This document shows positions 1 through 12,650 of a stretch of 64,000 bases of DNA, piece by piece. The notes under the pieces are model-generated. The model did no database searches and was not told where the DNA came from. It saw only the letters and a list, made by a program, of their open reading frames with translations. The stretch comes from Acanthornis magna (taxonomy: Eukaryota > Chordata > Aves > Passeriformes > Acanthizidae). The first letter of the stretch is position 1. Each line of letters starts with the position of its first letter. The stretch is from contig JAWUZG010000056.1 in the NCBI GenBank assembly GCA_036785705.1, forward strand, positions 14,862,001 through 14,926,000, written 5' to 3'. The translations under genes and the position numbers were made by a program.

Positions 1-1055
1 GGTTTTCCTGGTGGGCAACAAGTGGAAAACAAACCAGATGTGACACCATCATGCCTAAACTTCGGCTTTGGAAATTAGTAATGGCTCTCCAGACCTCTGA
101 AATGTGGCCCTAAGAAGTGAACACTGTTCTCCCCAGTGAATTTGCCCTGTAAATTGCTAGAGACAGGGTTTCACTTACTTTACTTCTGTAGCTATATTGA
201 TTTTTTTGCCATCTTTCTTTTTAAACCTGAAGGAAAAATTCAAATAAAACCTAATGATGTCTCTCTGTTTCTGAACAGTTTTGGAAATTGCAGAGCAATC
301 AATATTAAGTACACTTTACACCAATTTAGAGCCCTATTCTGTTCAGACGTGTGCTTTATAGAGCTCTGATTTTTGAGTAATTTAGGCTGAAAAGTAGGGT
401 AATGTGGATTTTTCTAATTAGCTTGTGTTAAGTCGGTGTTCTTCCACCTGAATATTTTTAATGGCTTGGTTTTTAAAAGCATGCGTGTATATATCCAAAG
501 TAGGCGAATAAAAAGGAAGATAATCTTTTCAGAGGGATGAAAGACAAGTGGATTAATGCAGAGTTTGAGATTTTGTGAGAAATTCAGGCACACAGGCTGG
601 TGCTGCAAGGAGAGCTTCTACTTGTGAAACTGTCACTTGTTAATTAAGTTAATGTCTGCGGTGCTCTGAAAATGTAAAGCAGTATGTAAGTGCTAAGTAT
701 TATTATTAATGATGCCAATTTTGACAGGTTTACTGGAAGAGGCTTTGCAGTACAATATAAGCTAATGTTCTAATGCTTTACTCATTTACAATGAAACTGT
801 TAAAAATAAGACAGTGGGAATGGGAGGCCAGCAAAGGCCACCAGAATAGATGGAGTCCCTCATTTGGTGTTCTCCCCAAGTGCTGCCTGGGAATAAGGTC
901 ATGGGGCTGTTTCTCCATCTTGTAGAACTCTTGGGGGAAAACCTCAGGTGTGTGCTGGGCTGCACCAGATTATTGTGGCTTTCAGTTGTCCTTTCTGGAG
1001 ATGTTTTGGCCCTTGGAAGCCGTAATACAGTGTTTTATCCGTATGATCAGTCCTG

Positions 1056-1103
1056 CCTGTCACCAAAGACTCATTCCTGTCACCAAAGACTCATTCCTGT
1101 CAC
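1056..1103. repeat. 20-bp tandem repeat, 2.4 copies
   Basis: The 20-base unit CCTGTCACCAAAGACTCATT occurs twice head to tail (1056-1075 and 1076-1095). The first eight bases of a third copy follow (1096-1103). The copies are identical, which suggests a recent slippage duplication. The unit is a multiple of neither three nor a nucleosome repeat, and nothing suggests a function. Confidence 0.95.
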
Positions 1104-3751
1104 AGATTGCCAAAGGGGAATGGAGGAAGGTGTCCACCCTCTGTACCCTAAGACTTTCTCTGCTAAGAGAAATCCCCACTGGCCAATTAATTTGGTTTGT
1201 GGCCTCTGCCTCTCTTGCCCTAAGCTGCAGAAGGAAAGAATTTGGTGTTGGCTATATTGGTATTAGTGCCAGAATAGGTGCAGGGAGCTTGTCAGTAATC
1301 TATATAAAAGCACGTATTAAAAAAGTGACTAAATTATCTTTCACATTTCATCAAGTCATAGTAGTTTGCATATCATTTGGATATGGAAGCACAGCTGAAC
1401 GCAGGTATCTGACCCAGTAAATGGAATAGTTTCCTCAATGTCTTGGGCACATTTCCTTTCACGCTTTTTCTCTGAGCAAAGCTATCAAATCTGCCCTGTA
1501 AAAGGGACAGCCTAATCTTCAGATGTTTTTCTTAGATGTTCTTTAATTTATTTTTTCATTACCGGGCTCAATTCTCTCCTGTCTCAATGGCTTCTAAGTG
1601 CAGAAAACTTGAAGTCGTATAGGATTTGTATACTTGCATCTACAGGTCACATAGAAATTGGAACTCTGGTGTTTTCCTGCAGGTGTGTCTTTCTGTGTGT
1701 TCCCATTCAAACTTACAGTAGTTTCCCCACATGTCAATGTCCTATTGGCATGGTCAGGGTGGTCTGTTTAGCTTAATTACTGCAAGGGAAATTGATGGAT
1801 TCTCTTGCAATTGGGCTGAGCTCTGCTAATGTGTCGAGAGTGCACGTGCACACACACCTACACTCAACAGCTCCAGCCATATGAGACCAGCACTCCACTG
1901 CCTAATTAAATTCATTTACTGGCTGGCAGACACTCCACCTTTCAGTGCCATGTGGATCCTGGTTATGCTGGAAGAACTTCAGGGCCAGTTGTTTTATTGT
2001 GTGTTAGAGACTGAATTGTTGTGTCCTCATTTAATATGAACTTTGGTGCTGTGCCACAGTAGTCAAACAGTGCAGGCAGTATTGGAAGAAGGGTAATGTG
2101 GTTACTTTTGGGGGTCTGGGAAAATATTTCCTTAAAAAGTAACAGCAGCAAGATGGACTCTTCATAAAACTATTTTCTTGCCTCTTACCATTTCTTAATC
2201 AGTTATCTTAGTGTTGGACTTGACCAAAGGCTGCAGGGAACTCTGGACTTATGCATCAAGAAAAGTGAAAAGTAAGAACAGACTCCAACAGTTGCAGGTG
2301 TTTTGATATGGAAGGAGAGATTTAAAAATCTAGGGTTGATGACTGGAAGTTGATCCTGGAACTATATTAAATATCAGCTGTATTGAGATCTGAGTCTTTC
2401 GAGACACAACCTTAAAAATTGTAACCTTAAAAATATAACAAGGGCAAGTTTCTTGCCCTTTTCTAAAGTGCAGTATTAGGCAGCAATTCTAAAGCAGGTG
2501 TATGGGCATCTGCTTTGGATGCTCTAGTTACTGAATGTGGTGCAGGTAGTCCATCAACCCTGTCATAACAGCACAATAGTCAGAATAGAGTCCTTAAGGC
2601 ATCACTGTCTATTATAAATCAGTTAGAATAATTCATGCTATAGATTTCCCAATGCTACAAAGTCTCTTATTCAGCAGAGTTTAAACATATATCACATCTT
2701 ATAGATTTTTTTTTCCCCTTCTTGGCGTGAAACAGACTTAATTCTGCAAGAGAACAATGCACTGTACCGACAATCCCCTAAAAAACTTTCATAAATAGGA
2801 GATGGAATGGAAAGATATTATTTATCTGCAGGATTGCTTTAGCAGCTCCAGTCACACCTTCGTTATTAAGTTTGGAGCACGTTGTGTAGGAGCCAACAGT
2901 GAAGCCTGTGTGTGGAGCATACAGGGGCTGTGTCTGGAATCAGGCTGAAAATGCAAATAGGAGTTTCTTTTCTGGTTTGGTTTCTCAACACAAGTTAGAG
3001 CAGCTTGCACCAACTGGTAAAGGCTGCAAAGGGCCATTTTGCCAGCTGGGAGGTGCAAGGGTGTAATAATGCTGCTGGCTCCTTGCCTGTGCCAGCCACA
3101 GGGAGGAGAGTGGCAGAGAAGCCAATGTATGTCTCAGTGCCACAAACCAGGCTTAAAGACAGCTTGTACCACTTGGGAGTGGGGCATTATGGATCTGAAG
3201 TAACCCAAGACCTGCCATGAAATATTTATGCTGCAACTTCCTGTGCTCTTCCTATCACTTAAAAAATCCCTAAAATTTCCAGAAACCCCAATAAATTGAA
3301 CTGATTTAAGTCACGAAGCACTGGCTGATGCACAGTCCCCTAGGTTCTAATAAATGTCCTTGGGAGTGAAGGAGTTAACTGACCATCATCAATTACAGCA
3401 TCAGAGGGGGTGATTAGGACTGAAATTGCAGGGAGGTTTTTAATTTAGCAGAGTAGAGGAGACTCCCCCAGCTTAGCCAAGCTCATCAGATCATACACGT
3501 CTTCCTGCTTCATCCGCTTACCCCGCGCTGCCACTCAGGGCTATTGTGCATGGAGAGGGCACCGAGCAGACTCCAGGATATAATATTATTCCCTTGTCCA
3601 GAAATCCACCTGAGGCTCACTGACAGTCTGCCTGCCACACAAGTGCCTAGCGTGCAAAATTCTCAAAGACCCCAGCTCGGGAATCAATCAGCAAAATTAT
3701 GTGAGGGAAAAAATGGCATCATTTAAAGCTTAATATGACCTAATTTGTCTG

Positions 3752-3776
<25 letters not shown>
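3752..3776. repeat. 25-nt poly-T run
   Basis: There is an uninterrupted run of 25 T. It could be the reverse-strand A tail of an old retroposed sequence, but no recognisable element body or target-site duplication lies on its left (the 5' side on the minus strand would be to the right). I treat it as a simple homopolymer, prone to length change. Confidence 0.9.
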
Positions 3777-3783
<7 letters not shown>

Positions 3784-4191
3784 GCTGGTGAAGTGGGTAG
3801 GACCACTTCTAGGAGTAAAGATGCATATAGGATTGTGTTCGGATCAGGGATGAATCAGTTGTATACTTGTACTTTGTCTGGCTCTGTGTGTATTCAACAC
3901 TAAATAAAGGGTATGGAATGCAATGTATAGACTGCTTTAACTTCTCTGGTCTGTTTTCCTGGTAGGATTGGTTACCTGGGATGCTTTGGTCATTGCCTTG
4001 GGAAAAAGGCAGCAGGCTTTAGGCCGTGAAGAGTAGTGGGAGGGAGGGGAAAGGGCTTGTAGCTCTTAGGTGAAGTTTTTTGGAGAGTTGTGGTCACAGG
4101 CTGCTCTTGGGACACTCTTGGTCTCCCTGGGACTGTTCTGTTCCTGGGATTGGGGGTCCCAGCTCTGCCCTGGCACTGGCTTGGCACATGT

Positions 4192-4224
4192 TGCTTGTCA
4201 GGGGAAAAACACCCCTGACAAGCA
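4192..4224. repeat. Perfect 13-bp inverted repeat, 7-nt loop
   Basis: The arm TGCTTGTCAGGGG (4192-4204) is followed by the loop AAAAACA and its exact reverse complement CCCCTGACAAGCA (4212-4224). A second, shorter dyad, CTGGGA...TCCCAG, lies just upstream at 4144-4162. The stem is perfect but does not extend beyond 13 bp. That is too short for a typical microRNA precursor. It could be a cruciform-prone spot or the remnant of a longer palindrome. Confidence 0.85.
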
Positions 4225-5100
4225 CCCAACCCCATGCTTTTCATCTACTCTTTCTATTTCTGGTTTCTACTACTATTACCATTTTCCTTGAGTATTTTGC
4301 CTCTGGATTTTGAAAAGCTGTGGGGTTTGTAGGAGAAACTGCAAATGGACACTGCTTATAGAGGCAGACTTCATGGTCCTCATGTGGACATGAGAAAAGG
4401 GGAAAGGAGGACAGTAGTGATCCAGCTAGAAAATGTTCAGGATGGGCCTGCCTCAAAATTCAAAGGTACTTGGGCTTTGGTGACGTAAAGATAAACTTTT
4501 AGCTGCTTTTGCATTCTGAAACCTTGAAACAAACCCTCTGTTCTAGTGGAAACTTGAGAGTAACAAGATTTGAGATCAGGCAGGTGCTGGTGCAGCGTGA
4601 GCGATGTGGAAGCAGTGGGAAGCAGCAGCCCTGTGTGTTCCTTCCCTTGGGTTTTGTTGCTTGTCGTGTTGTTGAGTTCCTGCCACTGAGGCTGGGGTTT
4701 TCTATATGATCATGTAATTAAAGATTGACTCACGGTGCGCAGGCATATGGAGGCTAAAACAGTTGCCCGTGAAGTGTTCGGCAGCATTTTGTGTGGTGTG
4801 TGACAAACCATTTTTATTTTGATTTTTGTTAATATGGCACTTTGTGCAATCATGGAGACACTTAGCATAGAACATCAGTCACCTGTGTAATCCTAATGAA
4901 CTCATGTAAATGGAAATAAGAGGCTTCTGAAGACTATTAACAATGAGGTGCCATGATGCTGGAGGAGACTTGGCAGCTCTCTCAGCCCACCCTTGATTTT
5001 GAAATGTGAGAGCATAGCTTTTCCCATTGCTGAGGAAGAATAATCAGACCTAGTCCTTGAAATGGTCTGTAGTGAAGCAATAGATATTTTAACTCCAGGG

Positions 5101-5175
5101 TTATCATCCTTACTCAAGCAAATTCCCATTGATTTCAGAGGAGTTATGCCTGAATACAGAGAAGTACAGGGCTTG
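5101..5175. repeat. Palindromic MITE-like relic (amniote type)
   Basis: A left arm (about 5109-5127, TACTCAAGCAAATTCCC) is mirrored by a right arm (about 5138-5159, GAGGAGTTATGCCTGAATA) around the core CATTGATTTCA. This is the layout of the old palindromic repeats, common in turtle, crocodile and bird genomes, whose centre reads CATTGA-NN-TCAATG. The assignment rests on remembered family structure. The arms still pair over most of their length despite the age of the family. Confidence 0.6.
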
Positions 5176-5632
5176 AGAAAGCCTTGCCGTGACCTCCTTG
5201 TGTCGTGTTTCTTCTCCAGCCCATGGTGGTTGTGAATTGTTGTGTTATTAATACAGTAATTTGGATATATTGATTATTGTCAGTTCCCCCTGTGTGGTAA
5301 AATCCATATTATTCATAAAAGGCAAGTGGAAAGGAAAATCTACTTCCCAAACCTGAGAGCAGCCTGTGGAGCCACAGCTGCTTTGCTTTTGGTGGGCTCT
5401 GAGCAGGGTGTCTGTGTCGTTTCCTTTTGCAGTGCTCTTGGCAAAGGTGGAAAGGAGATCTTTGCTTGGGCAGGTAGAATTCAGGGCTATTTAAGCCTTT
5501 TTGCCCAGGTCTGAGTGATCCATTGGATGTGGGAAATTTTACAGCTAGAGGATCTAGAATAGTTTTCTATGTTAGAAGTGAAGCTTGAATTTTCTGGGGA
5601 TGGCTATAAAACAAGCTTAATACAGAAAGGGT

Positions 5633-6280
5633 TTGAGAACTGCTAAAGGACCTGAAGTGGAAATTAGAAGTGTGCATTTTCTGGAGACTTGGGCCATTTC
5701 TTCTTTCCTCTGGCATGTAAACCTACATTTTGTAAGGAAAGATGACTGCTTTGTTCCACTGTGCTGTCGGAGACCCTGTGGGTCCTCTGCACTTCCCAAT
5801 GCTCACAGAGGTTTTGCAGACCCCCAACACAGAAGCCACAGCATCGCTGGGACTCACCAAGGAGCCTCAGCGAGTGAATCTTTGACAGGTCCGTGCCCAA
5901 AGTTGCTGCTGGCTGTTTTTCAGCTGTCTGCTTTTATTGCAGTCTGCCTTGCTGACCTGAGAGCTCCTGCATGTCACAGCTCTGGTGTGATGTGTGCACC
6001 AGCTGCTTGTCCGGAGCCGTCACGTTTTGTGGTTTTTTTGGGCTGCAGCTATTTCTGTGCTGCTGTCGAGAGGGTGGGAGGTGCACCCTGGGCTAAAGCC
6101 AGCAGGGACATCTCTGTGCAGGTTGATTTTGTGTATTTGGGGAAAGCTCCGTGGGCACCAATATTACTGCAGAGGGACAGGAAGGAAAGAAACCCCAAAA
6201 TCTACTCAAAAGGGTGTTTCTATAAGGGCAGCCTCCCAGAGATTGCTCCCTACAGTGCCTTAATGTGCAATGAAAAGTAG
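5633..6280 (+). other. Orphan 215-codon open frame, probably not a gene
   Basis: This is the longest uninterrupted frame in the window. It starts at an ATG at 5633 and stops at 6278-6280. Residues about 100-111 (LLLAVFQLSAFIAVCLAD) are hydrophobic, but there is no convincing signal peptide at the N terminus. The composition is rich in Cys, Ala and Ser, as expected from a translated GC-richer non-coding stretch. Overlapping frames of 78-89 codons exist on both strands of the same DNA. I see no splice signals, promoter, CpG island or poly-A signal arranged around it. It could be a lineage-specific or retroposed sequence, but chance is the simplest reading. Confidence 0.15.
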
Positions 6281-6289
6281 GACTCTAAC

Positions 6290-8340
6290 CCTGAGAACAG
6301 CCACATCTTCTCATGCTGTTTAATGTCAGTGATGTTCAGGCAGGGATATCAATTATTATTATTATTAATCCTAAAATAGATGAGAAAAGAAAAAAAAAAA
6401 AGAAGCTGATCTCTGAAAATTCAAGTAATTGTGGCAGAAAGTCAAGCTGCAGTAGTTCTTTAATTTGAGAGTAAATCAAATCAAAGGAAAGAAATTCTGT
6501 GAGCCTGTTGAGGATCCTGGTCTGAGCCCTGCTGAATTCAAGGGGGCAGTCAGAAAGTTTTTGGGCAGATTGCAGGACTGGGACCTAATGAATATTTTTG
6601 TTTTGTTGGAAAGGGGTTTTGCACTGTAGTTTGCTGAATTGATTAACACTTGCATTTTCTAGTACCAGCGTATTAAATGTCCTATACATTTTTCATCTTT
6701 TCTAATTTATCTAATTAGGAAAAATGGACAAATAACAGATATGTAAATATATAATATTATACTTTAATATAAGCTGTATGCTCCCTTCAATAATGAATGT
6801 TGTTGACTACAGTAATTAAGTATGATTCCAGCTACAAACGGTTATTTACTTGTCAATATTACTGAATCAGGTTCATCCAAAACTGCAGGCACTTTTCTGT
6901 TTACTATATAAACAGTAATTGTCTAGTATTTGCTAAAACATTGTTTAAGTCTAAAATCAAGATTGCAAGTGGATTTCAATAACCTAGTTAATTTACTTTA
7001 ATTTTGGAATTCTCTCTCTGCATGGGAAGAGAAATATGAAAAGTAATTTCATCTCTGTATAGTTGATTTAATTGTATGTACTTTTGATGGATTAAGTTTC
7101 CAGTTAATTGTGGAAAATGCAACAACAATATTATGAAAAGAGGTTTAAAATAAAACAATTGCTGTCTGTTTTGCAGGTTATTTTTAAAAAATGCTTAACA
7201 TTATTAATTTTACAATGGTAATTTATAAATATTAGTTACATCTTCCCACTTAAACCCCCCAAATAGATGATTTTAATCATACTTATTGATATTATCTACA
7301 TAATTATTTTTCATTATGCAAATATGTCTCAATTGCTGTGTAATAATGTGACGGAAACAGTTTTCAGTGCTTTAAAACACTTGCTTAACTAAATCCAGGA
7401 GACAACGGGAAACTGGTGTGAAAACAAGAAAAAATTGGAGAAAGATTTTGATTTTTTAATAGCAACAGTGGTTTTATATCTTTCATATTTTATATTTTGA
7501 AATCACCTGAAAATTCAGTAAACTATATAAAAGTGAATGAGCATTAATGACAGCTTAAGCTTTTTAAATAATGATCTTTAGTCGTGTTACTTTCAATCCT
7601 TAGTTAAAAATGACACTAGATTAAAATCTAACTCATTTCTAGCAAGTGGCATGCTTTGTTACTTTGTATATGTGTAAAAAATGTAAATAAACAGCTTCTA
7701 ATTAATGTACATTTCTTAAAACATCGAGGGTGTCCTTTCCCAGGGAAAAGAGATATCCAGTGTTAGAGAATTCTAAAAAGTTTATTTGAAAGTATAATTG
7801 ACAGAGCATATTAGAAAAAAATTGACGTTCAAAAATAGAGAGGTTTCATTTTAAGGATTCTTCTGCTTGGAATTTAAAGATTGTCAGGAGAAATATAATT
7901 TAGGGGGTTGCTCAGGACAAAATTCCTGCATTAGATCTAAGTTTCTTAGCTTTTTAGTGTTACTGTATGATTGTGAGCTTAAAATAATTTAGGCAATGCT
8001 CTCTTTTGTCAGAATAAATTATTATAATTTCTAGCACTTGGTAACTTGTGATTTGTTCTTGGAATTTTTTTGTGTAAGTTTTTAAATAAGCAAATAAGAC
8101 AGCTTTGGGGATTTTGTGTTAGGATTGTAATGAATCCAGTGGAGTTTTAGTTTTAAAACAAACTAAATGGTTATTATTCTTGGTGAAAAAAGCCCTGGGT
8201 TGTCTGAAATAATTTATTGGATATATGTTCTCAGTGCATTTTTCTTATGAACGGTTGCTTTAGTGCTTTATTGTTTTGTTAAAGAAATGTATACATTTAT
8301 GTAAAACCCTCCACATGAAAGTGTTGCTTCAGCCTTTATT
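6290..8340. other. Long AT-rich, CpG-poor block, no gene
   Basis: This is about 2 kb of strongly AT-rich DNA. It has an (ATT)n run at about 6354-6367, an A run at about 6391-6402, and many TAATTA/ATTTA words. CpG is almost absent (one notable exception is GTGACGGAAAC near 7350). No repeat family is recognised and no open frame exceeds 60 codons. The ATGCAAAT octamer at about 7317-7324, within a run of TAATTATT words, is the type of motif found in homeodomain/POU-bound elements, but on its own it is weak evidence. Confidence 0.6.
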
Positions 8341-8729
8341 GAAGTATCATTGTCTGCAGCTACAATTTCAGCCCTAAGCTTAACTTTTTTTTTTTTGCAG
8401 TCTGTGGTTTTCATTAAACCTGTAATTAGTATAATTAATAATTATTCCCTAATTGAAACACAGGTTAACAAACTTCCATATGTAAAAGTAAAGGGGGGAA
8501 AAATGTCATTCATTCACACTGGGCTTTATAAGCCTATAAAACTCTTCAAAGGACTTCAAGATATCAAGCAATCTTTTATTCAGCTAAACCTACCCCCCAC
8601 CTTCCCTCTTACACACACTTAAATACGCAGTATGCTCACAGCTTGGAAAAAAGCAAGAAAAGCCTTAATGGATCACTGATTTTAACCAAAGAGGTAGGTA
8701 TGTATTCCATATAAATGGCTTCCAAACCA

Positions 8730-8935
8730 TTTTGGTGTTAGTATTAATAATTTTCATCAAATGCAAACAAGCGTCTGGGCGCTATAGAAAGCGAAGCTTT
8801 CAGCTGTGCACTTATTAACACAGCTTTTATTTCAAGCTCCAAACATCTAAAACAATTACACTGGAGCAACTGTGTAATTTGCTCCTTTCTTTGCTACACA
8901 GGTACAGCCTTGTAGACAGAGGCTAATAAAGATTT
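8730..8935. promoter_or_regulatory. Candidate conserved non-coding element
   Basis: This block is less repetitive than its surroundings. It keeps three CpGs in a short space near 8772-8794 (GCGTCTGGGCGC, AAGCGAAGC), has an ATGCAAAC octamer-like word at about 8761, and has a balanced mixture of ATTA words with an E-box-like CAGCTG (8802-8807). Information-rich text without simple repeats in an AT desert is typical of constrained enhancers. Cross-species alignment is the missing evidence. Confidence 0.3.
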
Positions 8936-8956
8936 AGGGGTAAAGTGGTGAGCCGA

Positions 8957-9066
8957 GGTCCAAATTTTGTTCGTCTTTACACCCATGAGTAATTAACCCA
9001 TTTGAATAGACTGAGACAAATAACATCAGGAGAGGTATTCACATGTGCATAGGTTGCAGTGCCCAG
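8957..9066. repeat. Palindromic MITE-like relic
   Basis: The text begins GGTCCAAATTTTGTTC and passes through TTTACACCCATGAGTAAT. After a degraded centre it returns through ATTCACATGTGCATAGG and GCAGTGCCC. This matches my memory of the amniote palindromic repeat whose arms read roughly 'ggcccaaattctg...ttacaccggtgtaa'. The inner arms pair only partly, so the copy is old. It lies directly after a block that looks conserved. Confidence 0.45.
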
Positions 9067-9069
9067 TTC

Positions 9070-12020
9070 GAGTTAGATACTTTACAACTGATGTAATAAA
9101 TCAAAGAATGGAATAATTATTTCTCAATTTACCGTGACACAGATATCTTGTCATCACCCTGGTTATATGTACCTTTAAGAAGTGGTGAATGCTAAAAATC
9201 TATTTAGCCACATCAGTGAAACAGATCTAACACAGCAGGAAATATTCCTTTGTCTTTTTTTTTTAATATAAAATCACTTCTCAAGATATTTGCTCATATT
9301 AGAAACCAAATATTTTCCATCTGGGACTGAGGATCAGAATTTTGTACCTAGGACATGACTATTTGTTTTTAAGCAGTTACTTATTTAAATAATTTAAAAT
9401 ATTTTGCTGTTGGGGGTATTTTATATTCTTGGAAAAAACACTAGAAAAGTCCTGTATTTAGTTATGTGCTTCATGAGCTGTGCATTTATCTGAAATGTTT
9501 ATTTGCAGTTTAAAAATAGATTATTTTAAAATTTGCACAAAATATATGTTATTTGGATTGGATAAGAATGAAATTAAGGTAGAGACACCCTCAACGCATG
9601 CTTTTTTCTTCAGTCATTTGGAACTGATGGAGTTATTTTTTCAGAAACATTTCTTCAGTAATTTTTTTCTCTGTGTTTAAAAACACAACACTGAGCTAAA
9701 ATTTAAACTAAACATTAAAGTGTTCCCTTAATATCAAACTTTAAAATGCAATTAAAGTAGTAACAAGTCATGGAGAAATTGCCACTGTGCGGTCCAGCGG
9801 TGGTCACTGAAATATTATAAGCTCTGCTTTCATAATGCTGCCTTTCAAAATCAGTTATCTTTAGTTATCTTAATATTTGAGTGCTTTCAAGAACACCTGA
9901 TTTAAAGTTTCTCAGGAGAATATACTGTTTCAATCAGATAGTTTTTTAGAGTGCACGTTTACAAAAATCCTTACAATTCCCTGTTATCTTTGTCCTTTTT
10001 TAAATGGGGGAGAGAATGCAGAGGATAATGGCTTAGGCTTGAATGCAGTTCAACGTATTTTGTGTTTTATTGATAAACATGTACATCTGTATATATAAAA
10101 CCAGGCAGAGGTATGTGTTTATTTGTTATTATGCTAAAAAAAAGCTGTTACAGTTTCCTCACTAAGATTTAGCAAGTTTCTCCTACTTGCACATTACTGA
10201 TAAATATCAAATCCAGCTCAAATAATAATCAAATTCTCAGGATGACTGAAACAGCATCTTTTCCTGACTTAATCTGTATAAACAGGTGCAGATGTATAAA
10301 AAAAAATCTAAAGACCTCGCTGCGCCTTCAGCATCTCTGCTGATGCCTGTCAACTTTTTAAAACAATTTTTAAGCTGGGGTTGGGAAGGCAGGGAGAGAG
10401 TAAAAGCTCTTTTCAATTACAGATGATCAGTGAGAACTGTGACACGATGGTCAAGCTTCTCTTAACTCTTCAGGGTGTCCTTCATAGCTCACAAATATGT
10501 TCAAACATTCGGATGTGTTTGAGATGCACACTGGTGGTGGGGGGGAGTCACATCTCTGTTAGTATTGAAGTTTTTCAGAGTTGCTAACAGGTGATATCCA
10601 CTTCTATAGCTGAATCTACACACTGCATTACAAACTGGGGACCAAAATGTAGATTTACTGCATCTACAGGAGCCTACAGCAGTTCTCTCATGGATAGCAA
10701 CAGTTTATATTTTTGTTTCTTGATCTTACTGCAAAAGTTTGTAGTATGTGCTTGTTTGCGGACTTGAAATTGTTTCATGGAATGGAAAGTATCTAAGAGC
10801 TAGAAAATTGGTTGTATGGTCTAGTCATGCCACTTAGAGATGTGTGTTCTCTGAAAATCAATACTATAAACTTGCTTGTTCATTGTCTGACTAGTAAAGT
10901 GTTCTGTCTCAATAGGATTTCATTTACACTGGGTAGGTCACCCAGGAGAGTAACAGACCTGTTAGTTAACTACTATGTTTTGCTTTGATTCTTAATTTGT
11001 GAGCAATAATAAAATATGTTTAACTATTCATTTTCACATATCAAAATAGCACACATGCATTTGAAGGCATCTATTGCACAGATTTTCTTTTTCTCACCTG
11101 AACTGTAAAAATATTTTTAATCTAAGGGTATAAATTTAATCTATTACTTATTATTTGTAGATGGAAATATTCAAGCAGAAAAAAAATCTCTGAATACCCA
11201 GAATAAGGGGTTTTTTTCCTCTCCTTCTGGTTCAGTTTCCCTGATTTCTCTTATGGAGTAATTTTAATAGACTAGGTCAGTCTGACAAAAGTATTTTGCA
11301 AAGTAAATTAAGTATATTTTTGTGGCAGTACAGAGATCTCATAAAGGGCTAAATCTTCCAGCATTTTTCCTTGTAAGGAAAGTAAGGTCATATATGTGTG
11401 AATTTGCTCTTGTGCCAGAGTTGGAATGCGTAGGTAGGATACATATGCACATATTTCAAGTTCTGGAAAATAAATCAATGTAAAATAGCAATTATTGAAG
11501 GTAGGGCATAGTCTTGGCAGCATTTAGCATCTGTGGGCATTATCATAGTAAAAAAATAATATTGGAAACAAGCTCGGATTAGTTTGACTTGCAAAGATGA
11601 TTTTTTGAGTGTAAAATTCAAGGTTTGAGCCCTAAACCTGTATTTTCTGGTACGTGGTGCCAAATCTTCACCTCATGTGCAGACGAAATGTTTCTGCTTT
11701 AGTTGGCAAAACACTTATTTCTACCAGAGGAAGATGTAGCCTACATCAAAAACATTCTGATTGCTCGACAGCTTTCAGCACTTAACACATCTCTAAGCAT
11801 GTACTGGAAAACTACTTGGGAGGAGATGTATGTGCATGCATCTTACCCCAAAACACTCTAGAAACTCATTAATCTGTTTTGTTAATCAAAGATTTCATCT
11901 TCACATTATAGCACATCCAGATTAGCAAAGCTGTGATGGTGGGACACAGGATAATTTGCTAAGTAAAGTCAAAATTAATGGCAAATAAAATCAGTTTCCC
12001 TTTGTGGTTATTTCCAGCCA
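9070..12020. other. AT-rich non-coding stretch
   Basis: No gene or recognisable mobile element is seen. The stretch has short A or T runs and many ATTA words. At about 10324-10346 there is a small GC-richer patch with a 6-bp hairpin (TCAGCA-TCTC-TGCTGA). The region 10600-10690 has a faint mirrored pattern (ACACTGCATTAC / TAGATTTACTGCATC) that may be another decayed palindromic repeat, but it is too degraded to call. Confidence 0.6.
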
Positions 12021-12029
12021 GATGCATCC

Positions 12030-12650
12030 AAATATAAAAGAACTATCAAAGGGAGTAAAATAATCAGCCCATTAATTATTAACTCAAAACAACTTCAGAA
12101 AGCACTTCTTAAACCTCCATTGACATCATCCTGACAGGCTCCTAATCTCGGAAAGTTGTTGGTAAGAGTTGCATTAGGCTCAGCATGTCACCAGCTCTGC
12201 CTGGAACAACTGCAGCTCGAGATGTGCTGCAGCACAGATAGGAACACATGGGACAAGCTGCGGTCTCTTAAGACATCTGTGAGTAACATTTACAGCACAA
12301 CATGCTGGATAATTCCCCACGTAGCTCTACCTCTGCTGTCAGCATAATAGAGTTGTCAACAGCCTAATTGCAAGATGCAATATGTAGGGGGGTCATCCAA
12401 AAAAAGAAATCTCAGCGGAAAGTAACACAAATCAGCTGTCATTATTATAAAGCTGGACCAACCTTTGGCTAAACCATTTAAACCTCCAGATTAATCCCTA
12501 GATTTATCTTTATAGATTGGATCAAACTCAAAGTTTGACTGCAGATGAAAGAGGAACTTCAAAACGAAAGCTCTCATTTATGCCCATTAGACAATGCATT
12601 CGGCTAATGATCTACAACATACATTAGCCTGGAAACAGCAGTTTTAAGGC
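12030..12650. promoter_or_regulatory. Candidate enhancer block with clustered homeodomain-type words
   Basis: The block has dense ATTA/TAAT words (about 12072-12078, 12355-12370, 12485-12500, 12587-12625) mixed with CpG-containing, non-repetitive text such as CTGCAGCTCGAGATG (12209-12223) and CATTCGGCTAATGATC (about 12596-12611). Text of this kind, lacking simple repeats and open frames, is typical of constrained developmental enhancers. The limits are approximate and no orthologue can be named. Confidence 0.3.

Larger units (their letters stand above)
1..5100. other. Non-coding stretch, no gene seen
   Basis: This stretch is anonymous AT-leaning vertebrate DNA. It holds only the small repeats and the hairpin listed separately. 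The open frames here (up to 156 codons, 950-1420) start in one frame and overlap a second frame of similar length. They show no domain and no codon pattern that I recognise, so I treat them as chance. Between about 2850 and 4750 the sequence alternates AT-rich and moderately GC-rich patches with no CpG cluster. Confidence 0.7.

Noticed and set aside
850..1420. Overlapping 138- and 156-codon frames
   Set aside because: Two frames share the same DNA, both cross the 20-bp tandem repeat, and neither shows a domain or splice context.
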